64,000 nucleotides of DNA from DASUCS01 sp041166385 (GCA_041166385.1 JBEEFW010000101.1:1-64000); one strand, 5' to 3'. Counted from the stretch's first letter, positions 25,236 through 33,782 are shown. A program made the numbers and translations. Notes: generated by a model not told the origin, from the letters alone.

Positions 25236-26567
25236 CTAGGTGTTTCCGTCGAGGAGTTGCGTGACCAACGCGGCAATCGCGCTGCGCTCGGAGCGGGTCA
25301 GCGTGATGTGGCCGAAGAGCGGGTGGCCGCGCAGTGCGTCGATCACCGACGCGATGCCGTCGTGGCGACCGACGCGGAGGTTGTCGCGCTGCGCGACGTC
25401 GTGGGTCAAGACCACGCGGCTGCCTTCGCCCAGCCGGGACAACGCGGTGAGTAGTACCGGACGCTCGAGGTTCTGTGCCTCGTCGAGGATCACGAACGAG
25501 TCGGTGAGGCTACGGCCGCGGATGTGGGTGAGCGGCAACACTTCGAGCAGTTTGCGCGACACGACTTCGTCGATGACCTCTGGCCCGACGATCGACTCGA
25601 GGGCATCGGTGACCGCGGACGCCCAAGGCGACATCTTCTCGGCCTCGGTGCCGGGCAGGAATCCGAGGTCTTGCCCACCGACGGCATAGAGCGGGCGGAA
25701 CACGACAACGCGCTTGTGGGTGCGCTGCTCGAGTACGGCGTCGAGGCCGGCGGCCAGCGCGATCACGCTCTTGCCCGTACCGGCCGGGCCACCGATCGAC
25801 ACGATGCCGACCCGCGGGTCGGCCAGCAACTCGATGGCGATGCGTTGCTCCGCCGACCGGCCGTGCAGGTCGAACAATGAGCGATCGCCGCGCACGAGGT
25901 GCACCCGCTTGTCGTCGCGCACGCGGCCGAGAGCCGACTGCGAACCGCTCGCGCCGGCGACGAGCGCGACGCCCGTGTTGCATGGAAGGTCGCGCGCCTC
26001 GACGAGATCGACCACGCGCTCGGCGAACAGCTCGTCGATGCTCTCGCTGTCGACTTCGAGCTCGACGAATCCGCTCCAGCTCGAATCAGTCGAGGCCAAC
26101 TCGTTCCGGTACTCGTCCGCATCGAGGCCCACGATGCTCGCCTTCAACCGCAGGGGAAGGTCCTTCGTCACGACGGTGACCGCGTGGCCCTCGTCGGCCA
26201 GGTTCTTGGCCACCGCCAGGATGCGATGGTCGTTGTTGTCCGACGCGAGAGCCGCGGGGAGCCCGGCCGTGTCCTGATGGTTCAGCTCGACGCGGAGCGT
26301 GCCGCCCGCCGGATTCGCGACGAGCGGCTCGGTGAGCGAGCCCGCCTCGGTCCGGAACTGCTCGAGCATCCGCAGCGTCTGGCGGGCGGCCCAGCCGAGC
26401 TCGGGATGGTTTCGCTTCGCCTCGAGCTCCATGAGCACGACGATCGGCAACACCACCTCGTGCTCGTCGAAGCGCACCAACGCCCGAGGGTCAGCGAGCA
26501 GCACGGACGTGTCGAGGATGTAGGTGCGCAGGGCGCGCGCGGCTACGACGACTGCGGGTTCGGTCAC
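25236..26567 (-). CDS. PhoH2-type protein (PIN domain + PhoH ATPase)
   Basis: A 443-residue fusion. The N-terminal PIN nuclease domain (about 14-150) has acidic positions in YILDTSVLLADP and DHRILAVAKNLADEGH. The C-terminal PhoH ATPase has Walker A GGPAGTGKS near 259 and Walker B-like FVILDEAQN near 370. PhoH2 proteins from mycobacteria are sequence-specific RNA helicase/ribonucleases, so an RNA-processing role is expected. GTG 26567 gives the conventional N-terminus. It is the first gene of the minus-strand run ending at 24521. Confidence 0.9.
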   Translation of the reverse strand: MTEPAVVVAARALRTYILDTSVLLADPRALVRFDEHEVVLPIVVLMELEAKRNHPELGWAARQTLRMLEQFRTEAGSLTEPLVANPAGGTLRVELNHQDTAGLPAALASDNNDHRILAVAKNLADEGHAVTVVTKDLPLRLKASIVGLDADEYRNELASTDSSWSGFVELEVDSESIDELFAERVVDLVEARDLPCNTGVALVAGASGSQSALGRVRDDKRVHLVRGDRSLFDLHGRSAEQRIAIELLADPRVGIVSIGGPAGTGKSVIALAAGLDAVLEQRTHKRVVVFRPLYAVGGQDLGFLPGTEAEKMSPWASAVTDALESIVGPEVIDEVVSRKLLEVLPLTHIRGRSLTDSFVILDEAQNLERPVLLTALSRLGEGSRVVLTHDVAQRDNLRVGRHDGIASVIDALRGHPLFGHITLTRSERSAIAALVTQLLDGNT

Positions 26568-26680
26568 GGCTACCCCACGGGATCAGGCACGTCCGGCGAC
26601 GCTGGTGTCGTCGGCTCCGCGCAGTGAGGGATCACTGGACGCCATGAAACCGCCTGCGCGTTCACGACTGGTGGATGGTC

Positions 26681-26686
26681 TACCTT
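26681..26686 (+). promoter_or_regulatory. -10 hexamer (TACCTT) for HIT gene
   Basis: TACCTT lies six bases before GTG 26693 with no Shine-Dalgarno. It supports that GTG over the in-frame upstream codon at 26675. Confidence 0.5.
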
Positions 26687-26692
26687 CCCGCG

Positions 26693-27112
26693 GTGGCTTG
26701 CCTCTTCTGCGCGATCGTCGCGGGCACCGAGCCTTCGTACCTCGTCGCCGAGACCGACGACACGCTGGCCTTTCTCGACATCCGCCCGCTGTTCCCCGGC
26801 CACACCCTGCTCGTGCCCAAGCAGCACTTCGAGACGCTTGTCGACCTGCCATCTGAACTGATCGCGCCGCTGTTCGAGCAAGCGCAGCGGCTGGCCGGCG
26901 CGATGGAGACGGCGCTAGGGGCCGCGGGGTCGTTCGTGGCCGTCAACAACCGCGTCAGTCAGAGCGTCGCCCACCTCCACGTGCACGTCGTGCCCCGCAA
27001 CCGCAAGGACGGCCTGCGGGGTTTCTTCTGGCCCCGCACCAAGTACTCGTCGCCCGACGAGGCCGAGGCCGTGGCCGCCACGCTTCGAACGGCGCTCACG
27101 GCTCCACGATGA
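26693..27112 (+). CDS. HIT-family hydrolase
   Basis: A 139-residue histidine-triad protein. The triad HLHVHVVPR near residue 100 and the N-terminal CLFCAIVAG with two cysteines (possible zinc) match the Hint/AP4A-hydrolase-like branch, which hydrolyses nucleoside phosphoramidates or dinucleoside polyphosphates. The start is GTG 26693 after a leaderless-type promoter. The 3' end overlaps the convergent MOSC gene by 17 bp. Confidence 0.9.
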   Translation: MACLFCAIVAGTEPSYLVAETDDTLAFLDIRPLFPGHTLLVPKQHFETLVDLPSELIAPLFEQAQRLAGAMETALGAAGSFVAVNNRVSQSVAHLHVHVVPRNRKDGLRGFFWPRTKYSSPDEAEAVAATLRTALTAPR

Positions 27113-27905
27113 CGGCGTCGTCCGGCCGGACCACCCCGTCGCGCAGCACGCTGGCATAGAGGCGACTCACCCCCGGCTCCCGGTCGTGGTTCATGCGATT
27201 GAAGTCGCCCTCGACGAACCAGCCGGCGTTCTTCTTGCAAGGTGTCGCGTACGCCGACACCTCGATGAGCACGTCGTCGCCGATCGCGATCCGAGTGCCC
27301 GGACGCAGTGACGGCCAATCGATGCCGCGGATCGTGACGTTCTCCCCGGCGTGGCCGAAGTCGATCGGGTGCCCTTCGCCCTGGAGTCGTTCGATCACGT
27401 CGGCTGACCACAGGCACGGTGCCTGCCATACGCGACCGTGGTGCTCACGCGACGCCTGACGATCGCCTTCGACACCGCGGTAGCCGACGATCGCCTCGTC
27501 GATCGGTTGCTTGGGCACGCCCCCACCCGACGCAAACACACCCGCGACCGAGCCCTCGCTCCGCGGCGCGCCGGCTCCGAGCGCATGGATCGAACGGGCG
27601 GCGAGTAACAGGTGGTGGCTCGTTCGGTGCACGATTGCCAGAAGCTCGTCGTCGGGGGCCGTGATGTTGTCGAGCTGATCGACTGCGGCTGCGTAAGTGG
27701 TGGCGCTGTCGAGGCCAGCGGCGAGTGCGGCGTGCTCAGTCGCGGAGAGTTGGTCAGGCGCGGGTCGCGTCGCGAGTACGGATTCATCGACGCCGGTGGC
27801 GGCCCATCGCCAGCGAACGGCCATCGTCGCGATCGAGCGGCGGGTGTCGAGACGGTTGTAGTGAGCGCCGTCGAAACGGCACTCATCGCACGTCTCGACG
27901 GTCAA
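27096..27905 (-). CDS. DinB-like/MOSC domain fusion protein
   Basis: A 269-residue two-domain protein. Residues 1 to about 110 (TCDECRFDGAHYNRLD, RPAPDQLSATEHAAL) look like the DinB/mycothiol-dependent maleylpyruvate isomerase N-terminal fold. From about 115 to the end is a MOSC domain with GYRGVEGDRQASREHHG, HAGENVTIRGID and the conserved cysteine in AYATPCKKNAGWF, as in molybdenum-cofactor sulfurase C-terminal proteins. The start is probably TTG 27905, overlapping the WS/DGAT stop (TTGA), as no better codon lies nearby. MOSC proteins transfer sulfur; the fused N-domain may bind a thiol. Confidence 0.78.
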   Translation of the reverse strand: MTVETCDECRFDGAHYNRLDTRRSIATMAVRWRWAATGVDESVLATRPAPDQLSATEHAALAAGLDSATTYAAAVDQLDNITAPDDELLAIVHRTSHHLLLAARSIHALGAGAPRSEGSVAGVFASGGGVPKQPIDEAIVGYRGVEGDRQASREHHGRVWQAPCLWSADVIERLQGEGHPIDFGHAGENVTIRGIDWPSLRPGTRIAIGDDVLIEVSAYATPCKKNAGWFVEGDFNRMNHDREPGVSRLYASVLRDGVVRPDDAVIVEP

Positions 27906-29299
27906 GCGGTCGATGCCTTCTTCAGCTCCTCGAGCGCCGTGCCGAGACCATCGGCGAGCGACCACACGTCAGGGATCAGATCCGCGCACGCGACGAGCCC
28001 GAAGTCGAGTTGGTCGAGGTAGCTCATCACCGTGATGTTGAGGCCGCCACCATCGAAGATCGGGCCCATCGGGTAGTTCGCGACCATGCGCGCGCCGTTG
28101 GAGTAGAGCGGGAACGGTGGGCCGGGGATGTTCGAGATGGTGACGTTGAACAGAGGGCGGTGACGATCGGCCATCTTCGTGCGCGAATACAGACGGGCGG
28201 CCCGGCCGGCGAGCGCCGGCGCGGCGAACTCGGCCCAATCGGTGAGTGAATCCGCGCCGATCGCATTGAGTTGGCTCTTGGCCTGTTGCGTGCCGTCATG
28301 GATCGCCTGGAGGCGCTTCACCGGATCATCGATGTCGGTGGCGAGCGAGCACAGCATCTGCGACACCTGGTTGCCGAGCGTTCCCTGCTGCTCCTCGGTT
28401 CGGACCGACACCGGCACCATCGCGACGAGCGGGGCATCAGGATGCTCGTCCTGGCTGTCCAGGTAGTGGCGCAACGAGCCGGCGCACAGCGCGAGCACGA
28501 CGTCGTTGACCGACACGCCGTGGGCGTTCTTCACGGATTTCACGTCGGTGAGGGACACCGACGTCATTGCGAAGTTCCGGTGCGGCGTGAGGGACACGTT
28601 GAACGACGTGCGCGGCGCCGCGAAGAAACCCGGCGGCGGGTCGACGTCGGGCTGGCTGTTGCGCTGCCGGGTTCGCAGCGCGGTCTGCGCCGTACGGCGG
28701 AGTGTCTTCGCGAGGCGGTACGGCTGACGGGCGAGCGAGTTTGCCGCGTACCCGAGGCGTTCGACCTCGGTCGGGATGCGATCGGGATGCCACTCCTCCT
28801 CCGGCGGCGGCGCTTCGTCGTCGGGACTGAGTTGCAGCATTGCCACGGTGATCTCGTTGCCCGACACGCCGTCGATCGCCGCGTGATGCACCTTGGTGAG
28901 CACTGCGACGTGTCCGTTCTCCAAACCCTCGATAGCCCAGCACTCCCACAGCGGGCGGCTGCGATCGAGCTGGATCGTCACCAGATGACTCGCGAGATCA
29001 GCGAGCTCGCGGGCACCACCCGGCTGTGGTACGGCGATGTGGCGCAAGTGGTAGTCGAGATCGAAGTCGGGGTCCTCCACCCAAAGCGGATGGTGGAGAC
29101 CCATCGGAATCTCGACGAGACGGCGACGGAACGGCGCCGCGAGATGGAGGCGCGACGCGTAGAAGTCGCGCATGTCGTCCATCGAGAAGCCACCCTCGAC
29201 GGTTGACGGGTCGAGAATCATGAGGCCGGCCACGTGCATGTATGAGGAAGGCGTTTCCATGTACAGGAACGTGGCGTCCATTCCGGTCAGACGTTGCAT
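27902..29299 (-). CDS. Wax ester synthase/diacylglycerol acyltransferase (WS/DGAT)
   Basis: A 465-residue bifunctional acyltransferase that makes wax esters or triacylglycerol from acyl-CoA. The catalytic HHxxxDG motif is KVHHAAIDGVSG near residue 140. Other family blocks are the N-terminal RLTGMDATFLYMETP, the PLW motif in SRPLWECW, and NVTISNIPGPPFPLY near 390. It starts at ATG 29299. Storage-lipid synthesis fits an actinobacterium rich in acyl-CoA enzymes. It is followed by the MOSC fusion with a 4-bp overlap. Confidence 0.93.
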   Translation of the reverse strand: MQRLTGMDATFLYMETPSSYMHVAGLMILDPSTVEGGFSMDDMRDFYASRLHLAAPFRRRLVEIPMGLHHPLWVEDPDFDLDYHLRHIAVPQPGGARELADLASHLVTIQLDRSRPLWECWAIEGLENGHVAVLTKVHHAAIDGVSGNEITVAMLQLSPDDEAPPPEEEWHPDRIPTEVERLGYAANSLARQPYRLAKTLRRTAQTALRTRQRNSQPDVDPPPGFFAAPRTSFNVSLTPHRNFAMTSVSLTDVKSVKNAHGVSVNDVVLALCAGSLRHYLDSQDEHPDAPLVAMVPVSVRTEEQQGTLGNQVSQMLCSLATDIDDPVKRLQAIHDGTQQAKSQLNAIGADSLTDWAEFAAPALAGRAARLYSRTKMADRHRPLFNVTISNIPGPPFPLYSNGARMVANYPMGPIFDGGGLNITVMSYLDQLDFGLVACADLIPDVWSLADGLGTALEELKKASTA

Positions 29300-29353
29300 G
29301 AGTCCCGAGTCTTCACAGGACGACCTCGCAGCGCAACCCCTTGACGGCTTGGA

Positions 29354-29584
29354 TCACTTGTCGACGGCGAAGTGGGGCGCGCCGTCCACAACCTGCAGCG
29401 TTCCCGGCATGCCCAACAGGTCGAGCTCGTCGACATCGAGACCGGTGGCGCGCACCGCGACGACGTCACCTTTGTGCTCGCCGCCGATGATCGTGATCTC
29501 GAGCGCAAGCGCGTCGCCGTCCGCCATCGCGTCGACCACCACCACGTCGTACGCACCGTCAGGCAATCGAAACACGTCTGTCAT
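29354..29584 (-). CDS. Small hypothetical protein
   Basis: A 76-residue acidic protein (MTDVFRLPDGAYDVVVVDAM at the start) of mostly beta-strand character, resembling a small OB- or SH3-like barrel. The ATG at 29584 has a strong Shine-Dalgarno (AGAGGTGA). It lies 54 bp upstream of WS/DGAT on the same strand and may share its transcript. No function can be assigned. Confidence 0.7.
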   Translation of the reverse strand: MTDVFRLPDGAYDVVVVDAMADGDALALEITIIGGEHKGDVVAVRATGLDVDELDLLGMPGTLQVVDGAPHFAVDK

Positions 29585-29647
29585 GTCACCTCTTTGTGAT
29601 TCGCGAGTCCAACAGCGTTGACAGCTACTAACCCCTTGGAGGATTCC

Positions 29648-29974
29648 ATGTACGACTTCGCTGTCGTAGCACTGCTGGCTCTTGGTGTCGTGAAGGTCGT
29701 GGACTTTCTCGCTGACAGCATCGGCCAGTTGACCCGAATGCGCTCGGTCCTGACGTTCCTTGGGGGACTAGGGGCCGTGTGGGCGTTGGACTACTCGCTG
29801 TTCGACCGGTTCGACATCGCCGTTCGTACGCGTACGACCGGCGTCTGGATGACCGGCTTCATGGTGTGCGGTGCGACCGTTGCGTGGCGGGCGATGTTCG
29901 CTTGGCTCACGCACGACCGGGCCGCGGGTGACGAGACCCTCGGCGTGCACACCGGCCTGCGTCGCGCCGCTTAG
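29648..29974 (+). CDS. Small membrane protein
   Basis: A 108-residue protein with three likely membrane segments: FAVVALLALGVVKVVDFLA, SVLTFLGGLGAVWALDYSLF and a GFMVCGATVAWRAMFAWL stretch. A Shine-Dalgarno GGAGG six bases before ATG 29648 fixes the start, ten codons inside a longer frame. It is divergent from the small gene at 29354. The function is unknown. Confidence 0.75.
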   Translation: MYDFAVVALLALGVVKVVDFLADSIGQLTRMRSVLTFLGGLGAVWALDYSLFDRFDIAVRTRTTGVWMTGFMVCGATVAWRAMFAWLTHDRAAGDETLGVHTGLRRAA

Positions 29975-29977
29975 GCG

Positions 29978-31450
29978 TCACTCACCAGTTGCGTTGATGG
30001 CGCCGGCATCGCCGGCGCCATCGGCGCGTTCATCTATCCGATCGGCGGGCGACTTGCCGGAGTCAACTTCGTTGTATGTCCAGTCGGGTTGCTTGCGAAG
30101 TTGGCGCTCGTCGATGAGCACGGCTTCGCCCTGCAGGTCGAGGATCTCCGCGATGGGAAAGCTGTCGACTGGCTCGGTCGTGCCGTCGGCGTGGGCGCGG
30201 AACTGGCCGTGGAACTCGGCGATGATGCTGCGCACCACGGTCTGATGTTGTTGAGCGAGGAAGCACCGCGCGCCGTCGGTGACGGTGTCGAGCTTCTCGA
30301 GCACCACGTCGAGATCCTCAGGTTCCCCGTCAGACCGGCGCATGCGGTCGAGCCCGGCGGCGATGCTCTTGCCATCGTCCTTGCACGGCGTGCACTGCCC
30401 GCACGACTCCACCGCCAAGAACCGGGAGACACCGTGAGCGACGGCGACGAAATCGGTGTCGTCGTCGAATACGAGGAATCCACACGATCCGAGTCCGCTG
30501 CCCGCAGCGGCCATGTCTTCGTACGTGAGCGGCACGTCGAGATGCTCCGCAGTCAGGATCGCGTTGGAGACACCGCCGAGCACGGCGACGATGTCCCGCC
30601 CCTTGCGTGGTCCGCCAGCGATGATGTGGATCGCATCGCGCAGGGTGGTCCCCATCGGGATCTCGCCCACCGCATCGCGCTGCACAGCCCCACTGATGGT
30701 GCACACGATCGTGCCCGGCGACTTCTCGGTGCCGACTTCACGGAACCATTCAGTGCCGCGCGCCGCGATCGCTGGGAGGTTGGCCACGGTCTCGACGTTG
30801 TTCACGAGCGTGGGAGCGACGTCGGTCGCCTCGGCGCCCTCGTCCACTCCTTGCCGCCAAGGCGGCGCGACCCGCGGGAACGGTTCGCGGCCGTCGATCA
30901 CTTCGAGCAACGCCGTCTCTTCGCCGTATAGGTACGACGCCGGACCTTGCTCGACATCGATGTTGATGCCGTCCGCCCACCCCGCAGCCTTGATCTCGTC
31001 GATCGCGCGGCGTAGGCCCGCAAGCTCCTTCTCGAACGACGCCTTCAATCCGAAGATGATCCAGTTCCCGCCGACTGCGGATGCCGCGATGAGCGCACCC
31101 TCGACCACTTGATAGGGGTTGTGGCGGAGGATCGCTCGATCCTTGAACGTGCCGGGCTCGCCCTCGGCGGCGTTGATCACGACGGGCGTCGTGAGCCCGT
31201 TGGTGTGGTACTCGAGCACGGTGCGCCATTTGGTCGCCGTCGGGAATCCGGCTCCGCCGCGACCGCGCAGGCCCGCCGCGTCCACCGTCGCCACGAGGGC
31301 CTCCGAGCCCATGCGCCGGGCGGCGTCGAGGCCCTGACCTCCGCCCTGTTCGATCCATAGCTTCAGCGAGGTCACCGGGCTGCCAGCGAGCAGCCGTTCA
31401 TGGGTCATGGTTTTTGCCACAGACCGGTGTTCCCCGAGGGCAGGGCTCAC
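29978..31450 (-). CDS. NuoF-like NADH-binding flavoprotein (51 kDa subunit family)
   Basis: A 490-residue protein of the complex I 51-kDa family. The FMN site is GLRGRGGAGFPTATKW near residue 60, the NADH region contains NAAEGEPGTFKDR, an SLBB-like region follows, and a 4Fe-4S cluster is bound by SCGQCTPCKDDG near 352 plus a later cysteine in GARCFLAQQ. No NuoE or NuoG genes are adjacent, so it is not part of a nuo operon here and may serve another NADH-linked redox complex. The GTG start overlaps the PIG-L stop (GTGA). Confidence 0.87.
   Translation of the reverse strand: MSPALGEHRSVAKTMTHERLLAGSPVTSLKLWIEQGGGQGLDAARRMGSEALVATVDAAGLRGRGGAGFPTATKWRTVLEYHTNGLTTPVVINAAEGEPGTFKDRAILRHNPYQVVEGALIAASAVGGNWIIFGLKASFEKELAGLRRAIDEIKAAGWADGINIDVEQGPASYLYGEETALLEVIDGREPFPRVAPPWRQGVDEGAEATDVAPTLVNNVETVANLPAIAARGTEWFREVGTEKSPGTIVCTISGAVQRDAVGEIPMGTTLRDAIHIIAGGPRKGRDIVAVLGGVSNAILTAEHLDVPLTYEDMAAAGSGLGSCGFLVFDDDTDFVAVAHGVSRFLAVESCGQCTPCKDDGKSIAAGLDRMRRSDGEPEDLDVVLEKLDTVTDGARCFLAQQHQTVVRSIIAEFHGQFRAHADGTTEPVDSFPIAEILDLQGEAVLIDERQLRKQPDWTYNEVDSGKSPADRIDERADGAGDAGAINATGE
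29996..30022. terminator. 12-bp GC-rich hairpin at convergent gene ends
   Basis: Arms at 29996-30007 and 30011-30022 (GATGGCGCCGGC and its complement) are perfect around a 3-base loop. It lies 21 bp beyond the stop of the plus-strand membrane gene and inside the last codons of the NuoF-like gene. It could terminate the plus-strand transcript; there is no T-run. Confidence 0.4.
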
Positions 31451-32175
31451 AAGTCGTCGATGCGCTTGAAGCCCTCTCCATAGGCCATGCCGGCCGTGCG
31501 GCCAAAGGTCGCCAGCCCGTCGAGTACGCGCCGTCGGAAGCGCTCGCGCTGCGCGTCTTCGTCAGCCGCGCCCACCTCGATGTGCATCGTTGACCGCAGC
31601 TGTGTCCGGTGCTCGAGCAACGCGGCGAGCTTCGCGTCGACGAACGGCGTGACATCTTCGACGTGATCGACCTCGTCGGCCTCCCACAACAGCAGCGTGG
31701 ACGGACGCCAGTGGTCGATCCCCTGTTCAGGAAAGAAGTGCGGATCGCGGGCCGCGACGATGCCGTCGACGGCGAGCTGACCGGCATGGCGGTGGTCGGG
31801 GTGCAGGCGGTAGCGCCGCCATGGGTCGTGACCGAGCACGACCTCAGGTTTCAGCTCACGGATGACGCGGGCGACCTGTTCGCGCTCGACCAGTCCGGAC
31901 TGCAGCTCGCCGTCGACATGTCCCAGGAACACCACGTCGCCGGTCGCGCCGAGTGCCTTCGCCGCGGCGCGCTGCTCGTCTTGCCGGAGTGCGACGAGCG
32001 CGACGATGTCGTCGCTCGGATCCCACGAACCCTTCGATCCATCCGTGCACACGAGGTGATGGACGACGCACCCACGCGCGGCCCACTTCGCGAGGGTGCC
32101 ACCGCAACCGAACTCGACGTCGTCGGCATGTGCGGCGATGGCCAATGCCGAGGCCGGCGTCGCGAGGTCACGCAT
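31447..32175 (-). CDS. PIG-L family deacetylase
   Basis: A 242-residue LmbE/PIG-L-type zinc deacetylase. The metal site is IAAHADDVEFGCGG near residue 13 (AHADDVE instead of the common AHPDDE) with the later histidines in LHPDHRHAG near 124. Members deacetylate GlcNAc-type substrates such as mycothiol intermediates (MshB, Mca) or others. ATG 32175 overlaps the cofC end by 8 bp, and the stop overlaps the NuoF-like start, so all three form an operon. Confidence 0.88.
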   Translation of the reverse strand: MRDLATPASALAIAAHADDVEFGCGGTLAKWAARGCVVHHLVCTDGSKGSWDPSDDIVALVALRQDEQRAAAKALGATGDVVFLGHVDGELQSGLVEREQVARVIRELKPEVVLGHDPWRRYRLHPDHRHAGQLAVDGIVAARDPHFFPEQGIDHWRPSTLLLWEADEVDHVEDVTPFVDAKLAALLEHRTQLRSTMHIEVGAADEDAQRERFRRRVLDGLATFGRTAGMAYGEGFKRIDDL

Positions 32176-32719
32176 CTGTCGGCAGCTCGAGATCTGCGGG
32201 CACGTCGACGTCCCATCCGAGACGAGGGTCGCGCAACACGCGATACGGCAGTCGAAGGCGGTCGGCTTCGTCGCGGTGTCGGGTGAACGAGCCCGGCCCG
32301 TACGCGAACGTGAAGCCGACGCGCGTCGGGATGCAGAGCACGTTCGTGCCGTCGTCGTGCCGGTCGGGGACGAGCGTGATGCCGGCGAACCCGGTGACGC
32401 GGGTGAGGTCGTCGGCCAAGGGGAGGTCGCCGTGCGCGACCACGACCTCGATGGCGTTGTCGTCGCGCGTCAGCTTTTCGACGCCGTCGGTCACGGCGCC
32501 GTTCAGGCCGAGCCCGGGACGCCAGATGACGGCGGCACCATTGGCCTCCGCCCACTCGGCTACCTCACGGTCGTCGCACACCACCGACACGGGCAGCGAC
32601 CCCGCCGCTGCCAGTACACGGGTGGCCATCGTGCGGGCCAGCTCGGCGCGTTGTGGCTCCGACAGCGCAGGCGCGAGCCGGACCTTCGCCTGCCGGAACG
32701 ACTTCACCGGGACGAGCAC
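32168..32719 (-). CDS. cofC: Phosphoenolpyruvate/2-phospho-L-lactate guanylyltransferase
   Basis: A roughly 183-residue CofC/FbiD nucleotidyltransferase of F420 biosynthesis; actinobacterial FbiD uses phosphoenolpyruvate and GTP. Motifs are VPVKSFRQAKVRLAP at the N-terminus, a GLNGAVTDGVEKL segment, VVAHGDLPLAD near 100, GTNVLCIP and a final GWDVDVPADL. The start is unsettled: GTG 32719 is the nearest canonical codon, ATG 32782 is upstream without a Shine-Dalgarno, and a TAGCCT hexamer (32742-32747) lies seven bases before an ATC at 32734. It fits the many F420-type LLM enzymes here. Confidence 0.85.
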   Translation of the reverse strand: MLVPVKSFRQAKVRLAPALSEPQRAELARTMATRVLAAAGSLPVSVVCDDREVAEWAEANGAAVIWRPGLGLNGAVTDGVEKLTRDDNAIEVVVAHGDLPLADDLTRVTGFAGITLVPDRHDDGTNVLCIPTRVGFTFAYGPGSFTRHRDEADRLRLPYRVLRDPRLGWDVDVPADLELPTDA

Positions 32720-32741
32720 GTGGGTAGCCGCGATGAGACGA

Positions 32742-32747
32742 AGGCTA
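32742..32747 (-). promoter_or_regulatory. -10 hexamer (TAGCCT) upstream of cofC
   Basis: On the minus strand TAGCCT precedes an ATC codon by seven bases and GTG 32719 by 22. The transcript would start near 32734 and carry at most a 15-base leader before the GTG. Confidence 0.4.
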
Positions 32748-32789
32748 CGCTGCTCGGAAGTTTCCCGACTTCCCTGCATCATCTTGTTC

Positions 32790-32830
32790 TTGCGCTGTCT
32801 GGCCACCGTATGAGGGGTTGAGCAGCGCAA
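32790..32830. repeat. 41-bp element, left copy
   Basis: An imperfect palindrome with outer arms TTGCGCTG (32790-32797) and CAGCGCAA (32823-32830) around the core CCACCGTATGAGGGG. The reverse complement of the copy at 33770-33810 matches it at 33 of 41 positions, with the central 16 bases identical. The bases just outside (GTTC on the left, TTTC on the right) also match the other copy, but in direct orientation. It lies upstream of cofC and 22 bp before the AbiEi/DUF559-type gene. Confidence 0.85.
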
Positions 32831-32852
32831 TTTCACAGGGAAGGGGTGGCTC

Positions 32853-33782
32853 GTGGCCGACTCCATGTCGCGAGCGCTCGTTGTTGCTCAACGGCAACAG
32901 GGCGTGATCACACGCACACAGGCGCTCGAAGCCGGACTGCACAGGCGCGCGATCGACCGACTGATCGCGGGCGGGCGTTGGGAGATCGTGGCCCGTGGCG
33001 TCTACCGCGTGCTCGGATCGCCGAGAAGTTGGGAACAGCGTGCGCTCGGCCTGGTTCTCGCTGCGGGTGACGATGCCGTCGTATCGCACCGATCGGCGGC
33101 GCACGTGTACGGCCTTGATGGATTCGGACCACCCGGCCGCATCGAGATCACGACTGCGCGTCATCGCCGCCATTCGATTGTTGGAGCCACCGTGCACGAG
33201 TCACTCGATCCGCACTTGCTCGGAACGCGTCTTCGTCACGGCATTCCTGTGACAGGGCCGGCGCGCACGATTCTCGATGTGTGCTGGGTGGCCGACGACG
33301 ATCTCACCGCGCTCGGAGCGCTCGACGAGATGTTGCGACGACGCTTGGTCACGTGGGCGAAGCTGTGGGAGTGCCTCGTCGTTCATGCTCGGCGGGGGCG
33401 TAACGGTGTCGCTCGGTTCCGACGCATCTTGTTGAAGCGGTGGGGCAAACGCGGCCCCCGCGGGGTCTTCGTCCGAACGGTGCAGTCATTGCTCGACGAT
33501 GCTGGACTGCCAGAGCCCATCGCAGAACACGGGGTGAAGCTCAGCAACGCGAACTACCGCCTCGATCTCGCCTATCCAGACGCGATGGTCGCCATCGAGC
33601 TGGACGACAAGGAGTCACATCTCACCGACAAGGCCTTTGAGGAGGATCCTGTTCGAGAGAACCGTCTCAAGCTCGCGGGGTGGCTGGTGCTTCGATACAC
33701 GTGGGATCGTCTCATCAACGAGCCGAACGTCATCGTCGACGAAGTGCGGGAGGCGCTGCGCGTTCGTTCTTGCGCTGCCTGA
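32853..33782 (+). CDS. AbiEi-antitoxin-like domain + DUF559 nuclease-like protein
   Basis: A 309-residue protein common in Actinobacteria. The N-terminal part (RQQGVITRTQALEAGLHRR, then GRWEIVARGVYRVLG) is the winged-helix type IV antitoxin AbiEi-like domain. The C-terminal part has the DUF559 PD-(D/E)XK-like core: YRLDLAYPDAMVAIELD near residue 235, then RENRLKLAGWLVLRYTWDRL. It may be a DNA-binding nuclease-related protein of defence or toxin-antitoxin type. The GTG start has AAGGGG six bases upstream. The gene stands alone between two 41-bp repeats, interrupting the cofC-gpsA neighbourhood. Confidence 0.82.
   Translation: MADSMSRALVVAQRQQGVITRTQALEAGLHRRAIDRLIAGGRWEIVARGVYRVLGSPRSWEQRALGLVLAAGDDAVVSHRSAAHVYGLDGFGPPGRIEITTARHRRHSIVGATVHESLDPHLLGTRLRHGIPVTGPARTILDVCWVADDDLTALGALDEMLRRRLVTWAKLWECLVVHARRGRNGVARFRRILLKRWGKRGPRGVFVRTVQSLLDDAGLPEPIAEHGVKLSNANYRLDLAYPDAMVAIELDDKESHLTDKAFEEDPVRENRLKLAGWLVLRYTWDRLINEPNVIVDEVREALRVRSCAA

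Noticed and set aside
32853..33782. DUF559-type gene as a transposase
   Set aside because: It shows an AbiEi-like N-terminus and a PD-(D/E)XK-like core, not a DDE or HUH transposase motif; mobility is inferred only from the flanking repeats.
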